A stretch of 64,000 nucleotides of DNA, taken from Cyprinodon diabolis. Its lineage: Eukaryota; Chordata; Actinopteri; Cyprinodontiformes; Cyprinodontidae. The notes under the pieces were generated by a model. The model did no database searches and was not told the DNA's origin. It was given only the letters and a program-made list of their open reading frames with translations. The DNA lies in NCBI GenBank assembly GCA_030533445.1, contig CM060072.1, forward strand, positions 22,429,767 to 22,493,766, read 5' to 3'. Positions 10,801-53,034 of the stretch are shown here, piece after piece. How positions within the stretch are numbered: the stretch's first letter is position 1; the number at the start of each line of letters is the position of its first letter. The translations under genes and the position numbers were made by a program.

Positions 10801-12452
10801 TTAGCAGTGTGTATAATAGAGGAAGATCAGCAACGGGGCAATCCAGGACCAGGAGTTCTTAAGAAACAGACTAACAGCCGAGCATGGCTCCAGTTTTTCT
10901 GCAGGAAAACAGAGAAATGTCAGAGCTGCTTTTCAAGTATTAACCCATGTATTCATAAATAGTCATGTCACCCACCTTTCTCCACAATGATACTTTCAAT
11001 CTGCCCGGAGACATCACAGATGTAGGTGGTGTTGTGTGGGAGTGTGTTTTTGAAATCTTTCAAGGTCATCCTGTAGCCATGGGGATCAAGCTCCACCACT
11101 TCGCTTTTGTCTCTGAACTGCGCCTCTGCAGCTGCGCCGGAAACATTGGTGTTGATCACAGACTGCTTGGTTCCAGATGACCAGGAGAACTGGAAGCTGT
11201 TGATTTTGTTGGACTTAGGCTCAATCCGGCAGTCCACTCTCAGATCCTCATCTTCTTCATAGCACACAGAGATTAGCTCGGATCGCCCCGGGATCAGCAG
11301 CGCTGGGTAGAAACATAAACAGAAGTTAACTGCAAGAGTCAGCAACCCCATGCCAATGATACCCTTAAATCTTACATCTGTTTTTTTTATGATCTTGAAG
11401 GGATCTATTGATTAGTAGCTTATTCTCATTTATAAAAACAACAAATTAAGAAAACTTTTTAAAATAATTCATAAATAGTCAGTGATTCAAACCGAAGATT
11501 ACTCTATTTTTATATTCTACACAATATGAAGATAAAATGAATCTTAGAATATGAATAATTTAAAACACTTCTTCAGCCAGAAATAAATCAGCCAGAAAGG
11601 AAAATAACATCTCCCTTTTTTATTGTTGTTTGAACAATAGATAAACTTCCAAAATCTTCAATCTAGACCATTTTCCAATCCAGTTTGCTGCCAGATTACA
11701 AAAGCTCCAGACTCAATAATTCTACTTTCTTTTTGTTCTGCTAAAGTGGCCCTTAACTCGGAGACTGACATGGTGGACATTTTGAATCCCTCCATTTCTC
11801 CCTGTTGAGAATTTTTTTTGGGTTATTTTAATTTATGATGAGTTGCTATTTGAGTTGTAATTTTTATTTCATGTATATTTTGTTAATATCCTGTTCAAAA
11901 TAGACTATATTTGCAGACGTTTAAAAAGAAGGGACTTTATATCCCATAATGCTTAAGATATAGAAGAAGAAAAAGTGGAGGATTTCTTTTGGAAAAGCTG
12001 AACTTGTTTTTCTTCCACTCCAACACTCTGTATGATTTATTCACCCCTTTTTATTCACTAAGGTTCATCTGAATTATACATCCGATTCTTTCTCGATTTT
12101 GAATAAGTCAATTTTACAAGATATTAAAACTTAAACCCTTTGAAGTCCAGAGAGAGAAATTTGAAGAAGACGGTTTTTAGAAACTAAACCCTTGTTCAAT
12201 TAATGTCAAAGATGGAAAAATATCATCTTTTAATTTCCATTAATGCACAAAATCTCTATCCCTTCTTTAATATGAGATAAAATAGCTTTTTAATTAGTAA
12301 AAATATGTAACCTTTTAAATCTATTTTTCATTCAGTATGATTTATGATACCTTAGAATAGCCTGACATAGTTTATCAATGCCCCACCTTCGAAGTCTCTA
12401 GAACTGTGCTCTCACCTCCAAGTGCCCCACAAAGAAACAGAACTGTGGCCAT
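10801..12452 (-). CDS. thy1: Thy-1 membrane glycoprotein (CD90), GPI-anchored
   Basis: Three coding exons: 12416-12452 (signal peptide start MATVLFLCGALG), 10976-11302 (Ig domain) and 10801-10898 (C-terminus). Phases agree (1, 1) and all introns are GT-AG, giving 153 aa. The exon-3 reading ends EKLEPCSAVSLFLKNSW followed by a hydrophobic tail, the same layout as mammalian THY1 (an LxxC GPI-attachment site, then a hydrophobic signal). Cysteines 26, 37, 108 and 127 match the two Thy-1 disulfides, with Cys127 the likely anchored residue. N-glycosylation sequons include NVS (65) and NTT (103). Thy-1 is a small Ig V-like protein on neurons, thymocytes and other cells, acting in adhesion and signalling. 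The initiator sits just inside an exon whose acceptor lies at about 12478. Confidence 0.92.
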
Positions 12453-12792
12453 GATGAAGAAGCTCCCATCCAACTGTAGGACAACATAAGACAAAGGGTT
12501 CAGTTAGACAGAGGAAAAAAAACAACTTTTAAACCTTAACACTGATGCATGCAGGTTTAAGTAAGGACATAACCCAGATGGACAGGGAGAGCTAAATACA
12601 CCCCTAAAATATTTTTGGGTAATTGTCACAGCAAACAAACCAGAAAGGTCAGAAGAAGTTAATTTAAAACAGCTGATGATATGATCAGTATCCAGAACTT
12701 GACCCATCTGTGGTTAAAAGCAATGGTAAAGGCTTTTTAAGGGCTCCTATTTAATCCCTAATCATCATATAAAACCACTGAGGACTCTTACC

Positions 12793-13010
12793 TTATGTCA
12801 GTGCTGAATGAGGCTGCAGTTTCTTTCTGCTCCGTATGTAAAACCTAAACAGCTGACAGGAGTCACCTCAGTGTGCAGCACTGCAGAGCATCCCACCTCT
12901 TGGTAAGAGTGGAAGCAGCACAGAGAGGTGGAGGGGGAGACAGGGAGGGAGGGACGGTGCTGGACTAGAGAGAGCGCTGATTCGTCTCTTTCCTCTGCAG
13001 TGGCTGACGG
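12793..13010 (-). other. thy1: probable non-coding 5' exon and promoter region of thy1
   Basis: Reading on the minus strand, AAG|GTAAGAG forms a strong donor with the exon ending at 12792/12793. The next acceptor on that strand is TTGTCCTACAG at about 12478, just upstream of the initiator exon. A leading untranslated exon is normal for Thy-1 genes. The transcription start is not visible; the region around 12900-12960 is purine-rich with no obvious TATA box. Confidence 0.5.
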
Positions 13011-13529
13011 AAGCAATGAGCTGGCTTTCTGTGTGCTCTGTGAAGCAAAACTCAGGCATCATCATCACTTTTTTACCCAGTCTCCTTCCCTTGTTCGAGT
13101 CCTCCATTTTGTCTTATTTCCTAAGTCATCCTGACCTGATTTGCCCTGTGTCTGCACATCGTTTGTTCCTCTTAATGTCCTTTAAAAAACATCATATGCA
13201 AATCTACATATTAATTTCTTTGCCTTTTGTTTTTTTACAACCAAAGCTTTTGCTATTGAGATTGTTGTAACGCAGAACCAAAAACGATTCTTATTTTTCA
13301 AATGGTAAAAAAAGAAAGAAAAACAAACCTGAAAAGTGTGATGATATTGTTGCTTATTCAACCAACATTATCATGATGAACAAGCAACACAGTGGGCATT
13401 TCTCAAGCTTTAAAACACTTCTCTAAGAGAATATTGATTGAACTGATACAGACATGGCTGTCTATCTAAAATGATTGTTTGCAAAGGAGGCGTAATTAAG
13501 AGAAACAACCAAAAGGACCATATCTGTGA

Positions 13530-14420
13530 AGATTCTCAGTCATCCAGGTCCTCGTCAAACTTTAAAAGTTCAGTTTAGGCATCTGGACATGAAGTTTTCT
13601 TCAGTTCAAACTAGTGGTGGGGGGCACTGACATTAATATATCCATTCAGCTTTCACCTGCTGTCACCTGACTCACATTTCAATGAGGCCTGTGACCGAAA
13701 CCACTCTGAAGAGGAAGCTAACGACCAATCAGAACCCCATAACGACCATAAACACCCCCAGGTGACCTCCATGGCCAAACCAGTAGGAGGGATCAGATCC
13801 ACCTTTTCTTTCCGCAAATTCTTTGTTAAACGTACAGTATATTTATATCAGTGCTCCCCACACCATTTAGAACAGAAGAAGCCTCTTATAACAGACAAAA
13901 CGTCTTCTAGAAAACTTTATGTCCAGGGATGAAATTTTCAGGCCCAAAAGCCCTATGGTATTTTAGGAGGAGCTGGATAGAGTTGTTTTTTACAGGTATC
14001 AATTGTCCAAGTCACAAACCAGTTTTGGAGACAATGAAGTTATTGTCGAAAGAAAGCCATGCAATGGCCTGGTTAAAGTTTACTGCAAGGTTTCTGTTAT
14101 AAGCAGAAATATAAAATAAGATTCTCTAGTCTGGTCAGATAAAAACCGAAGCTGAAGGTTTTGTCCTATGTGTGGAACAATAAAATTGCACCCTGAAAAC
14201 ACCATGCCCACGATGAAACATGGTGGTGGCTTTGCCATGGTGTTGGGCCGCTTCCAACCCTGTGAGAAAACCTGTGAGAATCTTTGAAGGATTAAAGTAG
14301 GGACCTAACCCATTTGGAAACTGTAGAAGATCTGAAAGCTGATTTTTACACGCTCTCTATTGGACTAGTGGGCGTGGGGGTTCACCTGTTGGCAGAGAAA
14401 GACACAAATAATAAAGCCTG
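13530..14420. mobile_element. Tc1-like and other transposon relics
   Basis: Around 13530-13620 and 13870-13920 lie fragments of a common fish repeat (AGATTCTCAGTCATCCAGGT; complement of GAAGACGTTTTGTCTG). At about 14195-14250 the plus strand reads CCACGATGAAACATGGTGGT, encoding a Tc1-transposase-like KHGGGG segment with decay after it. No intact open frame or terminal repeat remains, so limits are approximate. Confidence 0.5.
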
Positions 14421-14743
14421 GGGTTCGAGGGAGCTGTATTTAGATGCATTTCACACATTTAATGATTAATTTATTTAAAAAAACCTTTGTCTCTTACCTT
14501 GTAATTTAAATTTAACATAAACATTGAAACCTCTGCCAGTAATGACACCAAAGGTTTAATGGGTGCAACAGATATTTTGTTAAAGTTTTAAATATTTAGA
14601 TCATATGTGTTGATTTCATTCATACTGGGATGAGTAATAACTAGTGTAACCGATGTAAACTCTGGATGTGGTGGAATCATCATTCCCTCTCTGGTACCAT
14701 GTGATACAATTTAGGGAAAAAAAACACCTTTTTTTAAGATACT

Positions 14744-15883
14744 GGGCCGGATTTATCAAGATCCAATTTTGCGTGCAGTAATTTGCGCTCGCAAACTGGA
14801 ATTTTGCGTGAGGGGCTGGACCATGGTTTGCAGATGATTTAACAAGAGTGATTGCATAACTGGTGGCAGGTGCAAAACTGTTGGAGACGCCCTATTTAAA
14901 TGATGGTTTTGCGCATTTTGTGGTTTGCGGCCAAGTAGTTTGTAGTTTGTACAAACTAGTGCATTAAGAGATTTAAATCTTACAGTGACCCCCCCCCCAA
15001 AAAAAAAAAATAAAAAATAAAAATAGCAACCTTTATTCCCTAAGGTGATATGTGGCTGAATTTCTACTTCAATGCAGTAAAAAAAAATTGGCCTGTAGAA
15101 AAATGCACATACCAAATGGCTCACAAGAAGTGATTGTGGATGAGATTACTGCGCGTACGCATCCCCGCAGCATTGGCACGTTGCTCCGCAGGGGGAGAAC
15201 CCCGACCCCGTCGGACAGCACTAATGAAAAAACGAGATTAGGAGATCCCAGCTCTCGCTTCAACCGTACGCTGGAATGACCCAGATGCAAAAAAAGTGCA
15301 ATGTTGCAAGGAGTTTTGTGATATCTGGTATTGCGTGGGTCCTCCTTGTGGCTGGCTCCAAATCCATTCGGAGTTCCCCCAACAGCTCCAAAATGGCAAT
15401 GCTGGATAAACGATATGTTTTGATGATCGTTTCCTCCTTCATTGCAAAAATATTCACACGGAGTGAAAAAATGCGTCCTCTGCGTCTCCTTGCTTCATTT
15501 CGATGTCTCCTTCTTGCGACAATAACCGCTGCCATGTGTGCGCAATTACGCATACAGACCATTTGCACCTTCTTTTTAAAGTGTTAAATATAGAGTCAGA
15601 TACCGTTAGCAAAATTGCTTTCAGGTTTAATAAATCACTTTGCGAGTGCTAAATTAATATATTTACATGTTCTCCTCCCACAAGATGCACTTTTGTGTGT
15701 AAATGCCCCATATTGCATATTCATTGCAGAAAAAGTACTAAATGGATAAGAGGCGCTATTTAGCATGTTTTAAAGACCAAATCCTTTTAGCACGCTGTTG
15801 ATAGATCAGTTTGTACATTTTTTAGCGTGCGCAGTGAAATAGCTCACGTTTTTATACACGCAAACCTTTGATAGATCTGGCCC
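14744..15883 (-). mobile_element. PIF/Harbinger-derived non-autonomous element, copy A
   Basis: Ends are GGGCCGGATTTATCAAGATC (left) and the complement GGGCCAGATCTATCAAAGG (right). On the minus strand an open frame (15568 to 15260) encodes a Harbinger transposase N-terminal part: ARRRHRNEARRRRGRIFSL, then ILELLGELRMDLEPATRR and LLATLHFF, followed by a frameshift in a run of seven T. The DDE catalytic part is absent. Two more copies lie at 22470-23751 and 24281-25352. The interior also carries a poly(A) stretch at about 15000-15020. Confidence 0.8.
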
Positions 15884-18690
15884 AGTACTGTGGACAGACA
15901 GACAGACAGACTGACTGACTTTATTGGAAATTTATCTTTGGTTCACAAGTCCCAACCACAACACATCAGAAAAAACAAAACAAGAAACACTAAGTTAGTC
16001 ATAAAAACAACTGTTCTCAGGCTCTATACCTCTTGTTCATTTGGCATATTTGACATATCATATTGTACTCAGTATTTGACAATAGAGGCATTCTGTAATG
16101 ACGTGGCATTAACCTAAACTGATCTGTTAAAGGATCGTCCACATCTCTGATAACAGATCTGGCCACTCTCACAGAAAGCAGAGTGATAAGGCAGAAAATA
16201 CAGTTATTTTTTTAAAAGAACGAGAAAAAAAAAAACAAATATTCGAAAAACAAAACACACAAACACATTAAAATAAAAAGAGCAACACAAGTTATTTCCC
16301 CTTTTTAACATCTTTTCTATCCCTTTACTTCTCCACTTCCACTGTAACCTGCTGACTTAAACTGCCCGAGTAAAAAACAATTCTCATGTTTGCACAGCTT
16401 CTCTAAATTCCATGACTCATTTGTAATCCCCATAGAAATATGTAGCGCTGTGCTGCTAAAAAAATTAAATAAAAACTCAGTGTCTCCATCTGGAGGTCAG
16501 GAAAGAGAGTATCAATAAACTGGATAAATTAAATATTGAGATCGCAGTTTAAATGTCAGGGTAAGTTTAGAAATAATGCTAATAATAATGTTTTCCAATG
16601 AATAAATGTATCTAATATTAAGTATTCCATCTTAATTCCCATTTAGATCTGAAATGATTTTGGATTTCCTCATAAACAAGCCTTAATTTACACTAGCAGG
16701 CTGAATTTGATATGAATATAATACAGTTCCAAACTATCGGCATATCTTTTCAATAAATGTCTTTATTTCAGAGGATAAATGTAATGGTGGTGAATAAATC
16801 TACATGTAGAAGTCTTCTGGTCTGTATTAGTTTTTTTGTACACGCAATCAAAAGAATGAAATGCATCAGCTGGGACTGACAGTTTGGTTAATAATGATTT
16901 CAATATCAAGATAAACAGCTATCTAAGACAAATAAATGCCAATAAGTCTTTTCAGGGCTGAAATTCATGGCAGAACTGTTTTAAATCAGTCACACTTTTG
17001 TTTTTGTTTTTTTGAGGATTAGTAGACTCTCAAAGGTCATGCAACAGAATCCCTAGCAGAATTAAGTCAGAACTATGACAAAGCAGTTTACAAACCTTGA
17101 TTTTTTTTTAAATTTAGCATCATTAACCAAATTAAAGGTGAAAGATCCTTTTCTATTAGCAAACAGTTTTAAGCTTCCTCCAATTAAACCCACTGGGTTC
17201 TTAAATAGCCCAGACCATAACACTACCACCACCATGATTTACTGTAAGAATTATCTTCTTTTTCTAAAATACTGAAGTCCCAATGGTGCAATGGGACACA
17301 CACCTTACCAAAACTTCCAGGTTTTTGTTATGAATCTACAGAATATTTTCCAGATGTTTTTTTTTAATTATTAATATACTTTTTATGAAAATCTGGAACG
17401 GTCTTTTTTTCCTTTTTTGACATCCAAAAGAGATCTTTTATATGTTATGCTGTTGATAAGTTTAAAAAAATAGGCTTTATTGTCCAAAGTAAGTGAAATG
17501 CAAGTGTGTCAGTGGCAACGATAGATTAATAGATTAATTGAAGCCTGTAGATGAACACAAGACTACAGTGTATGAAAACAGAACACATGGCAACAGTTTG
17601 ATAAAATTAAACTGAACAGTAAAGAAAGCAAAAACATGTCTTTTAAGGGGGAAGTAACCTTTGGAGTTCACTAAAATGGGATACACAGGTAAAATTAAAA
17701 AAAGTTCAAGATAAAAAACGTAAATCCCAAGAAAATTTAAAAAACTAAAATTTGACACCTTAGAATAAAATGTGCTCATTTTTCTTTTCCTTATAAAAAC
17801 AAGTTAAATATGTTTCTAAGTGCTAATAATATTGCATGTTTTCTACCAAACATCCAAAGTTATATTACAGCACTTTTGATCTAAGTATAAGTATTTATTT
17901 CTTTTAGAAATCATTATTATATGAATGATTTATTACTTTTTCTTCATATTTATTTAATAGAGCCCCTCTATATTTTTTATACTGTTTCTGTTCAACATCC
18001 TTTTATAAACATTGCTTTTTCAAAAAGTTTTTGTCTTGTTTTCCTCCACACTTTAGACATGCTGACATTCTTCTTTTAAAATAGGTATATTTTGTTATTA
18101 TTTCTAACCATGTTGCCTTTAAAGCACTCCAGTATTGGGACACTATCCAACCATCTGAGTCAGACAAGGCTGCTGCCAACTACTTTCTACAGAAAGGCCT
18201 TCAGTTCAGGTTTAACAGCTGCTGTGGAGAGATTCCCCTTTGAGTGAAGTTTTTGAAATCAACCCCTCCATCCTGCCTTCTTTTCTTCCACTTTAAACCA
18301 ATTAGGATCAATCTGATGCAGATACCAAATTTGGGAGATCACCAAATAAAGATTATCTGCCACAGGATAACTGTGTTACACATCAACCAGTAGTTGTCAG
18401 TATTATACAACTTTTCTGCATATTTAAAGCTAGACAGGAGCCTTCCTTATCCCATTTCTGTGATCTTTGATTTTTTTTTCTTTTGAGAATATACATTTTT
18501 TCTTTTGAGAATATACATTTTCAGGATTTGATCCAATCCGTTATCCAAAATCCCATGGAATTATTTTTGTAAAACCGGGTTCCTGGTGGTACTTTTAGAT
18601 AAAGTTTTATCTTTAATCAGCAAATGCTGAATCATCAGTTCTAAAATGTTCATCTTGCAAGCAATGGAAAAACTGTGTGAGCCATTATCT
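15884..18690. other. gene-free intergenic stretch
   Basis: Begins with a short (CAGA)n/(CTGA)n tract at about 15892-15922. The rest is AT-rich with no exon-like or family-recognisable frame on either strand. A short block near 17190-17240 (ending ACCACCACCATGATTTACTG) resembles a Tc1-relic motif, but I cannot delimit it. Confidence 0.45.
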
Positions 18691-18699
18691 TCTACTCTT

Positions 18700-19210
18700 T
18701 GCAAACCTGCACAGTAGCACAGTTGTTAGCACTTTTCAAGCAAGATGGTCCTGGGTTTGAATCTCAGCCACATTCTCAATAAACACCTTTCTGGGTGAAG
18801 CTTGCATAGTTGTGCAGATGTATGCTCTGGTTCTCTCAAGGTTGCCTTGATTAGGTCCTTGTCAAAAAAACAAACAAAACAAAAAATATTTCAACCATTT
18901 AAACAATCCATCCATCCATCCATCTTCTGCTGCTTGGTCCATTAGGGTCCAGCAGTCTATGGTCGAGAGGCGGGGTACACTCTTGATAGGTTGCCAGTCT
19001 GTCAAAGGGCAACACAGAGACACACAAAAACACACAATCATGCACACACACACACACACCTAAGAACAATTTAGAGAAGCCAATTAACCTAACACTCATG
19101 TTTTTGGACTGTGGGAGAAATCCAGAGTACCCGGAGAGAACCCACGCATGCACTGGGAGAGCATGCAAACTCCACGCAGACAGAACCCGGGCCGGGATTC
19201 AAATACAGAA
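18700..19210. repeat. two inverted fragments of an abundant teleost interspersed repeat
   Basis: At 18710-18850 the plus strand has a tRNA-promoter-like head (GTAGCACAGTTGTTAGCAC, then GGTCCTGGGTTTGAATCTCA). At 18905-19200 the same family appears in the opposite orientation, with (CATC)n at 18908-18924, (AC)n near 19043-19059, and the motif GTTTTTGGACTGTGGGAGAA. Such pieces are scattered in fish genomes. No coding potential is credible. Confidence 0.6.
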
Positions 19211-19689
19211 CCTTCATACATACAATCTACAGTAATAATTCTGGGCTTGTGGTCCCTGGTGATGGACTGGCTCCCTGTGCAGGCAGTGTCCCTCTTGGAG
19301 ACATAATATAACCCTTTATAAGTCTGGAAGAATTAAGGGGGAGTAGAAAATAAATGAATGGACAGAAAAAGCTAATGGTCCTACGAACCTTCATGGTACA
19401 TGTGTGCCTCTCCCCCATCCACCAGATGGTAGTGTATAACTATATTGTTTGAAATTACCCAGAATAACAGTGCAAGTTGTCTTTAAACTTTTAAAAACCC
19501 ATCAGTTTCTTTAAAGCTGTAAATGTATTTTCATCATAACATTATGATGAATAAATGTTTTATAAGTTTAACACAAAATATATATTAAGGGATGATTTTT
19601 GGCATGATAATTACAATTTTTTATTAATTAAACAAAAAATTCTGTGCAGGATCACAATTAAATTAAATTTCTCCATACAAGCACCCTGC

Positions 19690-20078
19690 CTGCTGCCTGG
19701 TGGTTTTCCCCAGCTCAGCCCTCCCTCAGTGACTGAGAGCTAGGCTGTGTGTTGGTCTGGGCTGGGGGTAGTCTATCACGGAAATAATCTGCCCACGCGT
19801 TTAAGCTGCTTTATCCCCACTGAACCTTCAGACTACTGCAGCTCCCATTCCACACTGAGAGCCAGAAAGAAAAAGTGACATAGATCCCACCGAGGAGCTG
19901 TGGAAATTTAAAGTTTAATTTGGAGGGTGTGCTCCCTGTGTGCCACACATGAGAAAACTCTGGTGCTGAAGCTGACTCTGTCTTTGTTGCTTTTTTTATT
20001 TCAAGAGCCAAAAGGAGGTTAAGAATTTTTATCTTGGAATTTAAACACAAGTTGAAGCTGGAAACGGTTGGTTAGGAC
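19690..20078 (+). promoter_or_regulatory. probable 5' UTR and promoter region of the nectin gene
   Basis: This 390-bp block before the initiator is less AT-rich than its surroundings and has no repeat signature. It ends at GGTTAGGACATGG with the start codon at 20079. No TATA box or transcription start can be placed. An untranslated upstream exon cannot be excluded. Confidence 0.4.
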
Positions 20079-48963
<28,885 letters not shown>

Positions 48964-49581
48964 AATGGCATTATGTCATAAGCCCAAACTTATTGAACCT
49001 GAACATATCTTCATAAAAGGTTTGAATGAGCTGATTTGAAGCCAGTTGGACTATCAGGCACCAGCTCTAAACTATGAAGGTCTGAGGACACAAAGCTTTT
49101 TTAAAGTTGTTTCACTTATTGTTCTGTCTTTGTCTGTCTTAACTGAGCGTTTAAAGGGAATCTTGTGATCCATATTTGACATTTAGGTTAGAGAAAGCCC
49201 ATTTGAATTAATATATATTTCTTATTTATCACAGTAAAGGGATCCCCTTGGTGTTTTTGCTGTCCTTACTTTATCCACATTAACATTATTTTATAAAACA
49301 AAGGAAGAAAATCTTTAGCATTGATTTACATTTTTGTTATTTTTAATTTTATTGATGCTGGGGTTTTTTTGTTGTTGAACACAAATACCATCCCTTTTAT
49401 GTGAGATTTTGGCTTTGTCTAATGGTCTCCTGTACTTCTCTACTTGTATTTTATATATTTAATTGTTTATTCTTTGTGTGGAAAAGAAAAAAAAAAATAT
49501 TTGTATTCTCAGCAGCTTATGGAAGTGATGGTTTATTGTTATCTGTTCTTGTCGGATGAAAGTTGGAAATTTTAGTAAAAA

Positions 49582-49587
49582 AATAAA
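49582..49587 (+). terminator. nectin polyadenylation signal
   Basis: AATAAA about 620 nt after the stop codon at 48961-48963, at the end of an AT-rich uninterrupted 3' UTR-like stretch. Confidence 0.6.
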
Positions 49588-49619
49588 AATTGACATATAA
49601 TAATTTACGTCTTGTTGTT

Positions 49620-52600
49620 TTAGGTACTTTTGCTGGATGTTATGCTGCCTTTTTAACTTAAAAAGTCATATATTGGAAGAAAACAAAACAATGAAATGTA
49701 TATTTTCTAGTCATGTTAACCTGTTTTTCTGACAGAGACACACATAACTTAATTACACTATGGGTTTGACGGATTTGGCAGGTACTGTATATATCCAATA
49801 TAGCAAAATCAAATGTGTTAGATTCCACTGTTGTTGTCGCATGTCGAAAGAAAATTTTTAAATTAGCAATTGTTTAGTCTATCTGACAGCTAGTTCCAAA
49901 AAGGAGTTGCTGTTATTCTGAGGAGTTAAATTCAAGCTACTCTGTAAAGTGTTGACTTAAAAATAAACAATTAACAAGTTTCTACAAGAAATCTGTGAGC
50001 CTATATAAAAAGAAGTGAAAAAAAGACAAAAAAAACTGTGGCTGTACTGGAGTTTCCAATTTGGAATATTGATTATCATGTGGTAAATGTTAACATGTAA
50101 CATTTACGTGTCATGATTTTATCTAAAGATCACAACCCACAGGAACTGGATTCGTAACATTACAAAGATTTGCGAAGGGGGCTAGTGTGAAGTTTGGACT
50201 TTTTAAACAGTCCCAGTGTTGTAAAGTAGTAACCAATGAGATCTCATAATGCTCCTATAGCACCTCAATAAACAGCAGGACAGTCGATAGCCTTCAAAAC
50301 TCAAAAGACTATTGAAATATCCTTCTATTTATAATCTAATCCCAGAATAAATCCAGATGGTCTGCAAAGGCATTAGAGGTTCATTAGAAAACAATCAATA
50401 AACTGTACCACAAAGACCAAGAAACACCAGATAGACTTTTTAGAATCTATTTTTCTACAATGTCTTTCTAGATAATATAAATCTAGAATATGTAGAATCC
50501 ATTTGTCTAGACCACATATGCAATACTGCACATGCAGAAGATGAGCAAAAATGAAAGGTACAGAGACAAGTAAGGTGGTTTTTTCCCAGTGGTGGTGCAA
50601 AAAAGAATGAGGAAAAGTCAAGGTGTGTGCATCAAGTAAAAAATATTATATTCCAAGAGGATTCAGACATTGGTAACACTTGGAATAAAATCCAAATGTT
50701 GGGGTTCACTGAATTGGGAGCTAAAGCCTTGCGGGATTAAGTGCTGCCAGTAGATGGCAATAGCGTTCAATGTTTTATGCTGATCCAGCCTGGTGCAAAA
50801 ATTATTTTCCGGCTCAAAAAAGATTTTTAAAAAGCTGTATCTGAACACATACTGGCTTTATTAGATGGTACTGATTGTTTTATTTTACCTGAATATAGGT
50901 TGTTTGTGTTTATTATAGGCATAGTATGTGAATAGATCCTTTTAAATGAGTATGCTGTTTCCTGCTTCAAAAATCAATGATATGCTTAGAATATAGATAG
51001 TCATAAAGAACTTTTTTTTTTGACTAAGGTATATTGAAATTAGGTTTTACATGATTTAAGAAACTTTTTCTGAAAGTTTTCTGAAGATTTGTGTCAAGAT
51101 ATCTTCTTTATCACTAAAATCTAGTCACCCAAAGATGAAACATCCTTTGCAAAATTCCTGAACACCTTGTTCCACCACCTTCTTATTGGAGCAACCCATT
51201 AGATGTAGTTAATAATAAAACATTCTCTGAATAAAACATACAGGTAGGTATAATGCTGTTTAATTGTTTGGACTTATATCAGGAAGTATTGGATGTTTTT
51301 TTTTCCTATTTAATCAAGCTCTCCAGGAACTCAATTCACTGTGCACCCACAAAACGTCTAACATTCTCAGTCTTAGCCATGCTTGGTATCTCCTTGCTAC
51401 GGGAGGAATTCGATATCCGTCTTCTAGTCCCTCATCAGTAACATCTCACGTTACATTCTACTGTTTACTTTTGACAATCATGTCTTCTCTTTCTATTTAG
51501 ATGGAGATTTGGAGATCAAATAATGATGTTATTTTTTCTCAATACTGTTGGTGTCCCTCAGCAAAAACTCAAATCTCACATTTATCTTTATTTTCAATTA
51601 TTTTCAATAATACTTATAATTATATATTTCTTTCAGACTATGATAGTATCTGTAGTTGCATCAATGCATCATCTATTGACCTTCTTCTCTCTGTTGGACT
51701 AAGCGAAGTATCCCATAGTGCAATGTAACAATGGATTTAACCAATGTGTATTGCTGTAATTTGTTCAGTTTGACAGAGCATTAACTCAGAGATTTGTTTC
51801 AAACCATTTTTTTTTTATTAATCATGTTATTATTATTATTATTATTTTTGGTTATTTTAATTATACTAACATGATGTGTAATGGTAAAGGGGAGAGGGGT
51901 AAAAAAACATTACAACTGATTAAGCTTCAGACCACTAAGGTTGTGTTCCTGCCTCTGGCATGTTTCTCTCATGTTGTTCTGTATTTAGATCCATCAGTCC
52001 TTCCATACACATGATGATTTGGAGCAGCTTTTGGTATTTTAAACAATGCAATTTTCTTAAAAATTCAAAATAAATATAAATCTAAGATATTGGCATTAAA
52101 GTAGATTGGCCTTATCTAAATATTTGGTTATTGGTAGTTATTCTGAAATTAGATTGTGGAATGCCTCATGGAATCACAAATGTAGAAGTATGAATAACAC
52201 ATTTCCATGAGGAATCAAAAATTTACAAGTGAAATTTGTGATTTATGTTTGCAGTTTTGCAAAACTGTAATTTCTAAACTTGAATTCTCACAAATGACAC
52301 ACCTGAAGTAACACAAATGTATAACTTGACATCAAGGAAGAAATACGAATCTTAGATGTATTTACATGTATTGACTTACATTTAAGTACACAGTTATATT
52401 ACGCCATAAAAGAATACAGAGAGCTGTTTTTACAGAGCCATAGCTGCATGGAATGCATTACATTGAGTTTTTTGTACTAGACAGAAATAAAATATTGCAA
52501 TTTTTTCCATTTACACAAGGCTGAATTATGAATGATATCAATTACTTGCAAGCAGCAATAATAAACTAAATGTTGGTGTGTAAAGTATATTAGAAAAAGT

Positions 52601-53030
52601 CCTGAAATACTGTCGTGGATGACACAATTTTGCAAAGTATGTTTTAAGACAACAGCAACCATGTTATATTAGTGTATAACTTATAAATAATTGCATTAGA
52701 TACGGGACTTAGGAGCTTAGTTATTTGCAATGATAATGAAAATTGTTGTTTAGTATTTAACTTAATGTATATATTTGATATATTATCATTAATAATAAAT
52801 GTTTTCATACTGTGCCTTTACAGTTTGTTATGTATTGATGTCTGGGTTTAAAAGTGTATGTAATTTTATAAAAGTATTTTTATAATTAAAATGAAAGAGA
52901 CCCCAGGCAGAATAACTCCTGTAACCAGTCAGAAGCTAATGGGGCTCTCAATCAAATCAAATCAAATCAAACCTATTCAGTGGGTCTCTGCAGGTCCTCC
53001 ATCTTTACATGGGTCTCTTGGCTGCTTTTG
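49620..53030. other. gene-free intergenic stretch
   Basis: No exon or family-recognisable frame on either strand. Simple repeats include (TTA)n at about 51829-51848 and (AATCA)n at about 52951-52972. Confidence 0.5.
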
Positions 53031-53034
53031 TGAT

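Noticed and set aside
10965..11180. Plus-strand open frame opposite thy1 exon 2
   Set aside because: Antisense shadow; the minus strand has a conserved Ig domain and splice sites.
13016..13270. Open frames on both strands upstream of thy1
   Set aside because: Overlap the putative thy1 promoter/5' exon and show no conserved features.
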